A stretch of 44,511 bases of DNA from Phenylobacterium sp. (lineage in GTDB: Bacteria > Pseudomonadota > Alphaproteobacteria > Caulobacterales > Caulobacteraceae), in assembly GCF_030651755.1 (NCBI RefSeq), contig NZ_JAUSBZ010000058.1, positions 1 through 44,511 of the forward strand, in the 5' to 3' direction. Positions 1-8,802 of the stretch are shown piece after piece; the stretch's first letter is position 1; every line of letters starts with the position of its first letter. A program made the position numbers and the translations under genes. The notes below the pieces were generated by a model that worked only from the letters and a program-made list of their open reading frames with translations, did not search any database and had not been told where the DNA came from.

Positions 1-811
1 CGATGCTGGTGGCATCGATATGGATGGAGCGCTTGATCCTGCGGCCGCCGGCCTGCACCATGCCTCTCCAGTTCCTGAAGGAATCTGATATGAGGGCGTA
101 GGAGGGGATGGTGGTGATGGTCTTGTCGAAATTCTGGATCTTCACCGTGTGCAGCGCCAGGTCGATCACATCGCCATTGGCGTTGAGCTGCGGCATCTCG
201 ATCCAGTCGCCGACCCGGATCATGTCGTTGCTGGTCAGCTGCACCGAAGCGACCAGGGACAGGATGGTGTCCTTGAAGACCAGCAGCAGGACCGCGGCCA
301 TGGCGCCCAGGCCGGAGATCAGCAGCAGGGGGGAGCGATCAAGCAGGGTGGCCACCACCAGGATCGCGGCCGCCAGATAGAGGATGATCTTGCCGACCTG
401 GATATAGCCCTTGATGGGCCGCTGCCGGGCTTCGGGTCGGCGGGAATAGAGGGCGTTGATCAGGTTCAGGCCGCCGGTGATGGCCAGGAACACCGTCAGG
501 ATCATGAAGGCGGCGGCCACGTTCCGCACCACCGTCTCGGCGGCGGCCGGCAGGTGGGGCACCAGCAGCACCGCCTGATAGATCACGATGGCCGGCGCCA
601 CATTGGCCAGGCGGGCGATGACCTCGTGGAAGAAGGTCTCCGCCTCTTCTCTCAGGGACAGGCTGAGGGCCCGGCGAACAATCCGCAGAAGCACGTGATG
701 GGTCAGCCAATTGACCACGGCGGCGAGGATCGCCAGGACGCCAAGCCCGATCAGGGTCTGCAGGTAGGGATAGGCGTTGAGGCCGACGAGGGCCTGGTCA
801 ATGTCCAGCAT
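1..811 (-). CDS. ybdG: YbdG-type mechanosensitive ion channel (MscS superfamily), C-terminus cut by window edge
   Basis: The first 270 residues are open from an ATG at 809-811 to the window edge, so the C-terminus lies outside. Hydrophobic segments lie near residues 15-41, 70-95 and 105-130. A pore-lining helix follows with SGLGAMAAVLLLVFKD, then the MscS beta-domain signature DMIRVGDWIEMP and a stretch ending in GGRRIKRSIHID. The wording matches the YbdG/miniconductance branch of the MscS superfamily rather than short MscS proteins. Members of that branch are inner-membrane channels that gate on membrane tension during hypo-osmotic shock. The gene starts 47 bases after rsmA and may be the last gene of that operon. 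The family is secure; the exact physiological conductance is inferred. Confidence 0.85.
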   Translation of the reverse strand, partial: MLDIDQALVGLNAYPYLQTLIGLGVLAILAAVVNWLTHHVLLRIVRRALSLSLREEAETFFHEVIARLANVAPAIVIYQAVLLVPHLPAAAETVVRNVAAAFMILTVFLAITGGLNLINALYSRRPEARQRPIKGYIQVGKIILYLAAAILVVATLLDRSPLLLISGLGAMAAVLLLVFKDTILSLVASVQLTSNDMIRVGDWIEMPQLNANGDVIDLALHTVKIQNFDKTITTIPSYALISDSFRNWRGMVQAGGRRIKRSIHIDATSI

Positions 812-858
812 GGGCCGGTCCTAGAGGAGGGTGGCCTTCCCCGGCAAGGCCTTCCGGC

Positions 859-1704
859 CTATTTCTCCCCGTGGCGCTCCGCCACCAGCACGGCCTGGGC
901 GAGGCCCATGAATTCGTCGAGGGTGAGGGTCTCGGCCCGGCGGACAGGGTCGATCCCTGCGGCGGCGCATAGATCTGCGCCCCCGAGGGGCTTGAGGCTC
1001 GCCCGCAGCATCTTGCGCCTTTGACCAAATGCAGCCTGGCTGACCCGCTCAAGGGCCGCCAGCAGGGGCGTCGGCGGCCGGTCTGGCAGGGGGTCGAGGC
1101 GGACCACGGCGGAGTCGACCTTGGGCGGTGGGGTGAAGGCCCGGGCCGGCGCCTCCATCACGATCTTGGCTTGGGTGGTCGCCTGGGCGAGGACGGCCAG
1201 ACGGCCATAGGCGTCATCCCCTGGACGGGCGACGATCCGCTCAGCCACTTCCTTCTGGAACATCAGGGTCATTGAGGCGGGGCGATAGGGGCCGGTCAGC
1301 CACTTGATCAGGAGGGCCGTGCCCACATTGTAGGGCAGGTTGGAGACTATGGTCAGCGGCGCGCCGGCGGCGAGGGCGCCCTCATCGACCTTCAGCGCGT
1401 CGCCCATCTGAATGGTCAGCCGGCCTTCGGAAACGGTCGTAAGGTCATTGAGGATCGGGAGAAACCGCGCGTCCTTCTCAATGACGGTCACGTCAGCCCC
1501 GGCCTCCAGGAGCGCACGGGTCAGGCCGCCGGGGCCGGGGCCCACCTCCAGAACCGGGCGTCCCTCCAGGGGGCCGGCGAGCCGGGCGATCTTGCGGGTG
1601 ATGTTCAGGTCGAGAAGGAAGTGCTGGCCCAGGCCCTTGTCGGCCATCAGCCCGTGGGCCTCCAGGCTCTGTCTTAGGGGGGGGAGATTGGTCAGCGCGC
1701 TCAT
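859..1704 (-). CDS. rsmA: 16S rRNA (adenine1518/1519-N6)-dimethyltransferase RsmA (KsgA)
   Basis: 281 residues, the usual length. It uses S-adenosylmethionine to dimethylate two adjacent adenines in the helix 45 loop of 16S rRNA during 30S maturation. The sequence shows GLGQHFLLD (residues 24-32), the SAM-binding LEVGPGPGGLT (about 52-62) and the catalytic motif IV NLPYN (122-126). The ATG overlaps the pdxA stop by four bases (ATGA), indicating translational coupling. It is the distal conserved gene of the lptF-lptG-lptD-surA-pdxA-rsmA operon. Loss of KsgA in other bacteria gives kasugamycin resistance. Confidence 0.97.
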   Translation of the reverse strand: MSALTNLPPLRQSLEAHGLMADKGLGQHFLLDLNITRKIARLAGPLEGRPVLEVGPGPGGLTRALLEAGADVTVIEKDARFLPILNDLTTVSEGRLTIQMGDALKVDEGALAAGAPLTIVSNLPYNVGTALLIKWLTGPYRPASMTLMFQKEVAERIVARPGDDAYGRLAVLAQATTQAKIVMEAPARAFTPPPKVDSAVVRLDPLPDRPPTPLLAALERVSQAAFGQRRKMLRASLKPLGGADLCAAAGIDPVRRAETLTLDEFMGLAQAVLVAERHGEK

Positions 1705-2705
1705 TGCCGACGGTCGGCGATCTCTTTGGCCAGGCGGATCGCCGCGATCATGCTGTCGGGGCGCGCCTGGCCGCGGCCGGCGATATCAAAGGCGGTGCCG
1801 TGGTCAGGGGAGGTTCGCACGATGGGCAGTCCCAGCGTGACATTCACCCCGCCCCAGAAGTCGAGCATCTTGAGCGGAATGAGGGCCTGGTCGTGATAAA
1901 GGCAGAGGACAGCATCGGACTTGGCGCGTGCGGCCTCGTGAAACAGGCTGTCGGCGGGGCTTGGCCCGACGGCGTTCACGCCCAGATCGCGCAGGGACCT
2001 TACGGCAGGGCCGACGATCTGAATTTCCTCCCGCCCGATGGTCCCGCCTTCGCCCGCATGGGGATTCAGCGCCGCCACAGCCAGGCGCGGCGATTCTATG
2101 CCGAAGTCCCGCCGCAGGGCCTGGGCGGTCACCAGGCCGGCATTGACGATCTTTTCCACAGAAAGACTGGCCGGGACCTCCGCCAAGGGCATGTGGACGG
2201 TCACCAATGAGACACGGAGGCCTGGGGCGGCCAGCATCATCACAGGCCCTCGGGCGCCGTCAAATCGGTGAGCCAGGGTGAGTTCACCCAGAAATTCTGT
2301 ATGTCCGGGGAAGGAAAACCCGGCGCCATAGAGGCTTTCCTTGGCGATCGGGGCGGTCACCACGCCGCCGACGGCGCCCGACAGGGCGAGGCCTACGGCG
2401 GTTTCGATCCAGGCGATCACCGCCTTGGCCGCACGGGGCGAGGGCGCCCCGGCCACGACGGGCTCGAGCAGGGGAATGTCGATGACCGGCACGGCGTGGG
2501 GGAAGGTGCGGGCGGCGTCCTCCGCCGTGCTAATCGGCCGGACGAGACCTGTCGTCCCGCTGGACGCAGCGGCCACCTGCCCCAGATCTCCGACCACAAG
2601 GAAGTGCGGTCCTGTGTGGCGAAGTGCGCTCCAGGCCTTGAAAACAATCTCAGGGCCGATCCCGGAGGGGTCTCCCAGACTGACGGCCAGTGGGCGGTTC
2701 TTCAC
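1701..2705 (-). CDS. pdxA: 4-hydroxythreonine-4-phosphate dehydrogenase PdxA
   Basis: 334 residues. It oxidises 4-phosphooxy-threonine with NAD; the product decarboxylates to 3-amino-1-hydroxyacetone phosphate for pyridoxal phosphate synthesis by the DXP-dependent route. Visible signatures are GDPSGIGPEI near the N-terminus, the metal-ligand segments FPGHTEFLGE, NPHAGEGG and YHDQALIPLK, and the C-terminal GLPIVRTSPDHGTAFDIAG. It overlaps surA upstream and rsmA downstream by four bases each (ATGA), so all three are probably translated from one message. The linkage surA-pdxA-rsmA is widely conserved in proteobacteria. Confidence 0.97.
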   Translation of the reverse strand: MKNRPLAVSLGDPSGIGPEIVFKAWSALRHTGPHFLVVGDLGQVAAASSGTTGLVRPISTAEDAARTFPHAVPVIDIPLLEPVVAGAPSPRAAKAVIAWIETAVGLALSGAVGGVVTAPIAKESLYGAGFSFPGHTEFLGELTLAHRFDGARGPVMMLAAPGLRVSLVTVHMPLAEVPASLSVEKIVNAGLVTAQALRRDFGIESPRLAVAALNPHAGEGGTIGREEIQIVGPAVRSLRDLGVNAVGPSPADSLFHEAARAKSDAVLCLYHDQALIPLKMLDFWGGVNVTLGLPIVRTSPDHGTAFDIAGRGQARPDSMIAAIRLAKEIADRRQ

Positions 2706-4039
2706 CGGGTCTCAAGGGTGGCTGCGTTTCGGAGGTCACGCATGTAACGCCGGGCGATGAGCCCGAGTTGCTCGAAGAACAGACGCCGTTCGACCATCTG
2801 GGGCGACAGCTCGGCCCCTCCAGAGGCGCGCTTGCCGCAAACCGCGACAATGTGCATGCCGGCTTCTGTGCGAATGGGCTCGGAGAGTTCGCCAATCTGC
2901 AGGCTCTCGGCCGCGGTCCTGAAGGCCGGCGCCAGATCGCCGATCTCCGCCTCGCCCAGGTCACCGGCGATCACGCCGGCCTCCCGGCTAGCGACAGCTT
3001 CAAGGTCGTCGCAACCTGTAATCTGCGACCGCAGAGACATGAGCCGCGACCGCGCGGCGGAGACCTGGCTCTCTGGAGCGCTGGCCGGAACCCCGATCGC
3101 CGCCTGCTTGAGGCTGACCACCGTCGCGCCAGCGCCAGACCGCTTGTCGCGGAGATAGACGATGTAGACCCCGTCGGACACCGGAATTGGGCGCGAGAGC
3201 TGACCGGGCCGCATCTGATCGAGGGCCTGTTCCACCTCGGCGGGCATTTCGCCAGGGCCGATCCAGCCAGCGTCGCCGCCGGCCGCCGCCGTCGGGGCGG
3301 CGGAGAACTGCCGGGCGACGGCCTGGAATGGCGCGCCCTGTTGCATCTGGCTGACCAGCTGCTCAGCGCCGCGAAGGGCCGTATCCATTCCGCCCACGCG
3401 GGCGCTGTCGATGAACACCTCGCTCACCTGGAACTGTGGACGCGTGGCCTGGGCCCGCTGCTGCTGCAGCACCGCCTGCACCTGATCATCGCCGATCCGA
3501 AGCCGCGAACCATAGCGGCCCTGAATCCAACGTTGCCAGCTGGCCTGGGCGCGCAGCTGTTCGCGCAGGGATCCCAGGACCCCCTGACTGCGGAGCATGG
3601 AGGTGAACTGCTCGGCCGTCATCTCATTGCCCGCCGCAAGCTCGGCGATTTCGGCGTCGACGTCCTCGTCGCTGGCGATGATGCTGAACTTCTGCTGGCG
3701 CTCAACCCGACGAAGTTCCTGAAGCTGCAAGGCTTCATCCACGAGGGAGACCAGGGCTTCCTGCTGGATTTGCGGCAGGTTCTGCTCGGTCGGCTGAACG
3801 CCGGTGGTGGCGATCAGCAGCCGCATCCGCTGGGCGAGGTCGTAGGTCGAGATGATCTCGTCATTGACGACCGCAGCGGCATACTCGGACATGCCCGCGG
3901 CGGGGGCGGGACGCGCAGGCGCCTCGTCCTGGGCGAACGCAACGCCGGAGAGGGCGCCGGTCGCCAGGAGAGCCGCAAGGGCGACGCCGCAGGCCGCACG
4001 GCCGCGAACTGAACGCGCAGACAACATCGCTTGGGTCAT
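2702..4039 (-). CDS. surA: Periplasmic chaperone / peptidyl-prolyl isomerase SurA
   Basis: About 445 residues from the ATG at 4039. Further ATGs lie at 4081 (overlapping lptD) and 4027. The two internal starts are preferred because they place a short basic n-region directly before the hydrophobic core and an AFA-QDE signal cleavage site, with GAAGGA lying just upstream. The mature protein has the SurA N-terminal helical domain, a good parvulin domain (roughly FQVSEVFIDS to VYLRDKR) and a second, more divergent parvulin-like region near the C-terminus. SurA escorts unfolded outer-membrane proteins, including LptD, to the BAM complex. It sits directly after lptD and overlaps pdxA by four bases. 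Confidence 0.93.
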   Translation of the reverse strand: MTQAMLSARSVRGRAACGVALAALLATGALSGVAFAQDEAPARPAPAAGMSEYAAAVVNDEIISTYDLAQRMRLLIATTGVQPTEQNLPQIQQEALVSLVDEALQLQELRRVERQQKFSIIASDEDVDAEIAELAAGNEMTAEQFTSMLRSQGVLGSLREQLRAQASWQRWIQGRYGSRLRIGDDQVQAVLQQQRAQATRPQFQVSEVFIDSARVGGMDTALRGAEQLVSQMQQGAPFQAVARQFSAAPTAAAGGDAGWIGPGEMPAEVEQALDQMRPGQLSRPIPVSDGVYIVYLRDKRSGAGATVVSLKQAAIGVPASAPESQVSAARSRLMSLRSQITGCDDLEAVASREAGVIAGDLGEAEIGDLAPAFRTAAESLQIGELSEPIRTEAGMHIVAVCGKRASGGAELSPQMVERRLFFEQLGLIARRYMRDLRNAATLETR

Positions 4040-4070
4040 TCCTTCGTGGCGGCTCAAAGCGCCGCTGGTC

Positions 4071-6347
4071 CTAATTGGCATAGATAGGTTCGCCCAATGT
4101 GGCGAGGGTTAGGCGCACGGCTACGGACTCGCTGGGGCCTAGCCGTCCAACAACCGTGTCCTCGCGCCGATAGATGACTTCGATCCGTGTGCACTCGTCC
4201 CGATAGACCACTCCGATGTCGCGCACCACCCAGCCGTTCTGCACCATGTCCCGATTTCCGTAGGCGGTGACGCCCCAGTTCTGGGTCAGGAACACCTCTC
4301 CGCCCACGTCCAGATTTTCGCGTTTGACGCCGTTGATGTCGAGATCATCCCAGAGGTAGCGGAAGAAGCCTGATCCCCGGCCAAGGGACACATTGGCGCC
4401 GGTCTCAGCCCGCCGAACCTCCAGGGTATCGGCGTCCAGTCGAGCGCGGCCAAAGGCCGATATGCCACGGATCGGCTGGGCCTGGGCCGCGACGATCCAG
4501 TCTGATTGGGTGTCGCGCAGGCCTGTCCGCTCGGGAAAGGCCTGTTCTTCCCGGTCCCGGAAACTCCGGCCCACCAGCACCGTCGCGCGGCGCCCGTCAT
4601 CCCAAAGAAGATTGGCCCGCGCAGCGACGCTCGCCCGAAGCCCACCCTCCATCAGGTCATAACCGGGGAAGCGGTCGGTCATGAGCAGGTTGGTCTCGTC
4701 AAATTCGAAGGCCAGGCTGTCCTCATCCAGGTAGGTTGGAGCGCCATTGGCGTCGACGCCGACCTGGATCTGGTGGGGGCGGGGGGAGGCCGACACCTGG
4801 ATCAGAGGCTCAAGGACCGCCGTCATATTGTTGAAACGACGATAGAAGGGCCAGCTCACGTCCGCGCCGGCCGTCGCCATGCCGCGGGTCGTGGTGCGGC
4901 TCCCGAAGCCTTCCGAGGGCACATCACCCAGGCTGTAGGCGTCGCCGCGCAGATTGACAAAGGGCTCCAACCGCAGGCCGGCGGGGGTGGTGAAGGTTCT
5001 GCGCCAATCAGCCTGGGCCACCACGCGTCGGCTGTCGAGGCCAGGAACGCGCAAGGCCGCTGTGCTGGTGGGAGAGAGGTCCCGTTCCAACGCCACGGCG
5101 TTGGCCTGCAACCGGAGACGCCCCCCGGCTAGCCGCACGTCGGGAGTCCACCGGCCCTCGATCAGCGGGGCGACGGTGGGGAAGGTGCGGTCATCATCCC
5201 CGGGGCGCAGGCCCTGGATATCGAAGGCCGCGGCTGAGAGATAGGAGCGTTCATCCTGGCGGATGGCGTAGACTTGGGAGATCAGGCGCCGGTCGTCGGC
5301 GATGTAAGGGCCGCGGGACTGATAGACGTCGCCGATCTCGTACTTGTCGAACAGCAACCGGTCCGACACCCGTTCGGCGGTGAACCCCCAGTCCCAATGC
5401 TCGTCGATCGCGAAGGCGCCGCGGGCCAGAATATAGCTGCGGGATGTGGCGTCCCCGAACTGCCCAAAGGAGTCGAAGTCCTCAGCATAGGTGTAGCCGC
5501 CGCGGACATCGATCTCACCCGAATAGAACCGCTTTCGATACCGGGCGTTCAGGAACGGCTCGACCTTGGCGTTAATCTGAGGGCTGAGGGTGAGGTCGGA
5601 ATAGTCTGAAAGAACAAAAAGATATGGCTGTTCGTAAGAGAAGCCGCGGCGATCTGAAGCGGAGATGTCCGGCATCAACAGGCCCGACTTCCGCTCCGCC
5701 TGCGGGTCGGGGTGCCAGAACAGGGGCAGATAGAAGACCGGCGTCCCGAACAGGCGGAAGACCGCATGGCGGTAATAGATGAGCTGCCGTTCCCGATCCT
5801 GCACCACCTTGTCAGCCTGGATCGACCAGGTGGGCGCCTTGGACTCATTGTCGGCGCAGATGTCGCACGGGGTATAGATAGCGCGGTTGAGCTCGTTGAT
5901 GTTCTCGTTGCGGCGCACCGCGCTGGCCGCCGCCAGCTTGACGTTCTGAGGCAGGCGGGCCGAAAAGCCGCGGGCGACGCCCGCCCGCATCTGGTCATCG
6001 AGCACGATTTCCCGGGCGAATTCGACGCTGCCGTCGGGGTTCAGAATCTCGACATTCGCCGCTTCGAGCAGGCCTTGGCCCTCGTCATAGACCAGGGAAT
6101 CGGCGCGTAGGTTGCGGTTGTCATAGCGCGCTTCAACCCCACCGGTGGCGGTGGTGCGGGCCTTAGGATCATCGCGCAGGATCGTTTCAGCCTCGAGATA
6201 GATGGCGCCGGGCGGCAGACCATCGGCGCCCAGCGTCGGCACGGTCTGAGCCGCCACCGTCCCTGCGCACAGGCTCGCCAGCGCAGCCCCGGTCAGGAGG
6301 CTGAGCTTGACCGAGGCGAACGATGTGCGCCGAGGTGAAGTCTTCAA
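4071..6347 (-). CDS. lptD: LPS-assembly outer-membrane protein LptD (TTG start)
   Basis: About 758 residues from a TTG at 6345-6347. An upstream ATG at 6473 would run 67 bases into lptG and leave no N-terminal signal peptide. The TTG has GAAGGGA eight bases upstream and opens a basic n-region, a hydrophobic core (KLSLLTGAALASLCAG) and a cleavage site near TVAAQ. Next come the periplasmic OstA/LptA-like beta-jellyroll (about 45-150) and the large C-terminal barrel. Cysteines are seen at TPCDIC (about 161 and 164) and near the C-terminus (DECTRIE), candidates for the disulphides LptD needs. LptD with LptE inserts LPS into the outer leaflet. It lies between lptG and surA. Confidence 0.95.
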   Translation of the reverse strand: MKTSPRRTSFASVKLSLLTGAALASLCAGTVAAQTVPTLGADGLPPGAIYLEAETILRDDPKARTTATGGVEARYDNRNLRADSLVYDEGQGLLEAANVEILNPDGSVEFAREIVLDDQMRAGVARGFSARLPQNVKLAAASAVRRNENINELNRAIYTPCDICADNESKAPTWSIQADKVVQDRERQLIYYRHAVFRLFGTPVFYLPLFWHPDPQAERKSGLLMPDISASDRRGFSYEQPYLFVLSDYSDLTLSPQINAKVEPFLNARYRKRFYSGEIDVRGGYTYAEDFDSFGQFGDATSRSYILARGAFAIDEHWDWGFTAERVSDRLLFDKYEIGDVYQSRGPYIADDRRLISQVYAIRQDERSYLSAAAFDIQGLRPGDDDRTFPTVAPLIEGRWTPDVRLAGGRLRLQANAVALERDLSPTSTAALRVPGLDSRRVVAQADWRRTFTTPAGLRLEPFVNLRGDAYSLGDVPSEGFGSRTTTRGMATAGADVSWPFYRRFNNMTAVLEPLIQVSASPRPHQIQVGVDANGAPTYLDEDSLAFEFDETNLLMTDRFPGYDLMEGGLRASVAARANLLWDDGRRATVLVGRSFRDREEQAFPERTGLRDTQSDWIVAAQAQPIRGISAFGRARLDADTLEVRRAETGANVSLGRGSGFFRYLWDDLDINGVKRENLDVGGEVFLTQNWGVTAYGNRDMVQNGWVVRDIGVVYRDECTRIEVIYRREDTVVGRLGPSESVAVRLTLATLGEPIYAN

Positions 6348-6355
6348 GCGTGAAA

Positions 6356-6362
6356 TCCCTTC
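6356..6362 (-). promoter_or_regulatory. Shine-Dalgarno deciding the lptD TTG start
   Basis: Read on the minus strand this is GAAGGGA, separated by eight bases from the TTG at 6345-6347. It is the only good ribosome site near the beginning of lptD and supports a 42-residue shorter protein than the longest open frame. Confidence 0.7.
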
Positions 6363-6406
6363 TGGCCGCGGCCCCTGTGCAGGGAATAGCGGCGTGGCGG
6401 CGTCTT

Positions 6407-7507
6407 TCAACCGTCTTCGGTGTAGCAGAGCAGGGTGAGGCCCGACAGCAGGGCGATAATCGGGGGCGCCCAAGCGGCTGCGGCCAGGGGAATGATAGCC
6501 GCGTTGGCCAGGGCGCCGGCGAACTCATTCAGGAAGAAGAAGACAAAACCCAGGGCCACACCGGCCCCCGCCAGTCCCGCCATGCCGCCCAGACGCGCCA
6601 GGCGTAGGGAGAAGGCTGCCGCCAGGATCGTCATGGCTGCGAACAGGAGGGGTGTGGCCAGAAGTTGATGAAAGCGAAGTTGGTACCGGCTGGCGCTGAA
6701 ACCGGCTTGCTCGGTGGTTCGGATCGCAGCCGGCAGCCGCCAAAAGGCGATCGCCTGGGGAGAGGCGAAGCGCTCCAGCGCCGATTCGCTGTCGAGACTG
6801 GATCTCAGGGACAGGCTCTCCGAGCGGACTGAGCTCTCGCCCGCCGCCGCCTCGCGGACGTCGGTCAGCCGCCAGAACCCCGGTAACAGACGAGCTTCGG
6901 CCGCTTCCAGACGGCGTTGGAACTGCGGAATCCCATCCTCATTCTTCTGGTAGATGAACAGGGAGACGGCACGCAGGACCACGGTCCCGTCGATGATCTC
7001 CCGGTCCTTGGCATGGATGACGATCTGGCTGCGCTCGTCGCCCTGCCGCAGCCAGATGTCGTCCGGGGCGTCGACCAGATAGTTGTCCATGATCCGCGCC
7101 CGCTCCAGGCCGAACCGCGAATTGGCCGCCGCCGCCAGGGGGTTCAGCAGGGAGACTGAAATGGCCCCGATGATCGCCGCCGCCGCCGCCGTGGGCAGGA
7201 TGAAGCGCCAAGCCGAAACCCCGGCCGCACGCATGGCGACAAGTTCGCTGCGCCGATTCAGGCTGACATAGGCGGCCATGCAGCCAAACAGGAAGACGAA
7301 GGGCAGCAGCACCAGGATCAGACTGGGGGCGCCCAGGGCGGTCAGCCCGAACAGCTCCACAACGCTGACCTCGGTGCGTCCCCCGATGGAGCGGGACAGC
7401 TCGACGAACTGAACCAGCACGATGACAGCCGTAATCACCGCCAGGGCGACGCCGACGCTCAGCAGGCTGCGGGAGAGGACATAGGCCTCGATCCGACCAA
7501 ATCTCAT
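6407..7507 (-). CDS. lptG: LPS export ABC transporter permease LptG
   Basis: 366 residues of the YjgP/YjgQ family. A first transmembrane helix (about 10-35, after RIEAYVLSRSLL) is followed by two more, a periplasmic beta-jellyroll (about 130-260) and three C-terminal helices rich in Ala/Gly. LptG pairs with LptF and the LptB ATPase to pull LPS from the inner membrane onto the LptC/LptA bridge. The ATG overlaps the lptF stop by four bases. A 59-base gap precedes the lptD TTG. The downstream member of the F-G pair is called LptG by position; the two permeases are similar. Confidence 0.93.
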   Translation of the reverse strand: MRFGRIEAYVLSRSLLSVGVALAVITAVIVLVQFVELSRSIGGRTEVSVVELFGLTALGAPSLILVLLPFVFLFGCMAAYVSLNRRSELVAMRAAGVSAWRFILPTAAAAAIIGAISVSLLNPLAAAANSRFGLERARIMDNYLVDAPDDIWLRQGDERSQIVIHAKDREIIDGTVVLRAVSLFIYQKNEDGIPQFQRRLEAAEARLLPGFWRLTDVREAAAGESSVRSESLSLRSSLDSESALERFASPQAIAFWRLPAAIRTTEQAGFSASRYQLRFHQLLATPLLFAAMTILAAAFSLRLARLGGMAGLAGAGVALGFVFFFLNEFAGALANAAIIPLAAAAWAPPIIALLSGLTLLCYTEDG

Positions 7508-8649
7508 GCCCCACCCTCCGCTGCGACGACGGGTTTCGGGCGTCTCTTCCGGATATCGATGAAGCGGGTCACCTTCTGTCGGAACAGCCCGCGCAGCGCC
7601 AAGCCGATCGCCAGCAGGGGCACGGCGTATTGCAGCACATTGAGCCAGGCGCTGGCCTCGGAGGCCGCCTGGACGACGAAGCCCAGGATGCGGGTCACCG
7701 CGGCGGCGGCTCCGGCCCAGGCGATGCGCCGACCATAGCCCATGCGGTCATAGCCGCCCCCCAGAATGGCGGCCAGGGCCATGGCCATGAAGGCGATATT
7801 GTACAGGGGCGTGGCCAGGCGAGCATGCCCCTCGGCCAGCATGTCCAGTCGGTTCCGCCGTTCCCAGTCCTGTTCCAGGTCGGGAAAAAACAGCTCATGG
7901 AGATAGCGGTCCGATGGCTTGTAGTGGACCAGCTCCTCGGACGCGACCAGGGGACCCAGGTTGAAGATGTACTCATCGAAGGTCAGGTAGTTCAGCACGC
8001 CGGTAGCGCTGAACTCCTGGGTGGAGCCGCGAGACATCACCAGCACGGGGGTTCCGCCGCGGGTGGCCATGCGCCCCTGGTCAGCGGTGTAGGTGGTGGC
8101 CGCGCCGTCGCTTTCGGCCACGTGAATGAACAGGTTGCCCATGCGACCGCGGCTGTCGACGCTCTGGGCGTAGACGGTCAATCCTGGGGCGGGCTCGGTA
8201 AACTCGCCCTCGCGGACCAGGGTGGCGGCGAGATCGGTGCGCACGTCAAACAGCGTTTCGCGCAATTCCCGATAGGCGGCGGGCTGAATGAAGAGGTTCA
8301 GCACCAGGGCCAGCAGGGCGAGGATGACCGCCAGGCGCAGGGGAGGGGCGATAACCCGCCAGCGACTCATGCCGCCCGCGAAGCAGACGACGAGCTCCTG
8401 CTCGCTCTGCAAGCGGTTCAAGGCGACCAGGGCTGCCACAAACAAGGCTAGCGGCAGCACCATGTTGATCAGCTGCGGCATGGCCAGCAAGGTGATCTTG
8501 AGGAAGACCCCAGCGCTCTGGCGCTGGTTGATGATGACGTCGAGGGCCGAGAGGCTCTGGCTGAGCAAGGCCACTGCGGTGAGGGCGAGCGTCGCCAACA
8601 GGGTGGGACCCAGGAGCTGGCGCAGCAGGTATCGGTCGATCAGGCGCAT
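7504..8649 (-). CDS. lptF: LPS export ABC transporter permease LptF
   Basis: 381 residues from ATG 8647-8649 (MRLIDRYLLRQLLGP), the usual YjgP/YjgQ opening. A longer frame from 8727 would add a basic, non-family extension and is not used. The topology is three helices, a periplasmic domain and three helices, as in LptG. The bases before the ATG are pyrimidine-rich (CCTTTTTTCC) with no Shine-Dalgarno, so initiation may be leaderless or weak. It is the first gene of the LPS-transport/surA/pdxA/rsmA run and faces pepA across a 153-base intergenic region that must hold both promoters. Confidence 0.92.
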   Translation of the reverse strand: MRLIDRYLLRQLLGPTLLATLALTAVALLSQSLSALDVIINQRQSAGVFLKITLLAMPQLINMVLPLALFVAALVALNRLQSEQELVVCFAGGMSRWRVIAPPLRLAVILALLALVLNLFIQPAAYRELRETLFDVRTDLAATLVREGEFTEPAPGLTVYAQSVDSRGRMGNLFIHVAESDGAATTYTADQGRMATRGGTPVLVMSRGSTQEFSATGVLNYLTFDEYIFNLGPLVASEELVHYKPSDRYLHELFFPDLEQDWERRNRLDMLAEGHARLATPLYNIAFMAMALAAILGGGYDRMGYGRRIAWAGAAAAVTRILGFVVQAASEASAWLNVLQYAVPLLAIGLALRGLFRQKVTRFIDIRKRRPKPVVAAEGGA

Positions 8650-8802
8650 GGAAAAAAGGCGTCGCCGGGCTGATTTGGCGCGCCCTTGGCGCGAAGCTGT
8701 TCTAAACCATGCGTCGCCGCGCCACACAACCGCCGCAGGTGACGCCAGACTGGGCGCCCTGGCGGTGGAGCGCCTTCAGCTTTGCTTTGGTTGAGATATC
8801 GC

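Noticed and set aside
149..1024. A 291-codon plus-strand frame opposite the channel and rsmA genes
   Set aside because: It is an antisense shadow made of Gln/Gly/His/Asp-rich text typical of high-GC complement strands, with no domain and no ribosome site.
2690..4012. A 440-codon plus-strand frame opposite surA
   Set aside because: SurA on the minus strand has clear parvulin domains and a signal peptide; the opposite frame shows no motif.
8686..8708. A promoter for pepA formed by TTGGCG and TTCTAAAC
   Set aside because: The spacer is about nine bases, shorter than the sigma-73 range, and the -10 match is partial.
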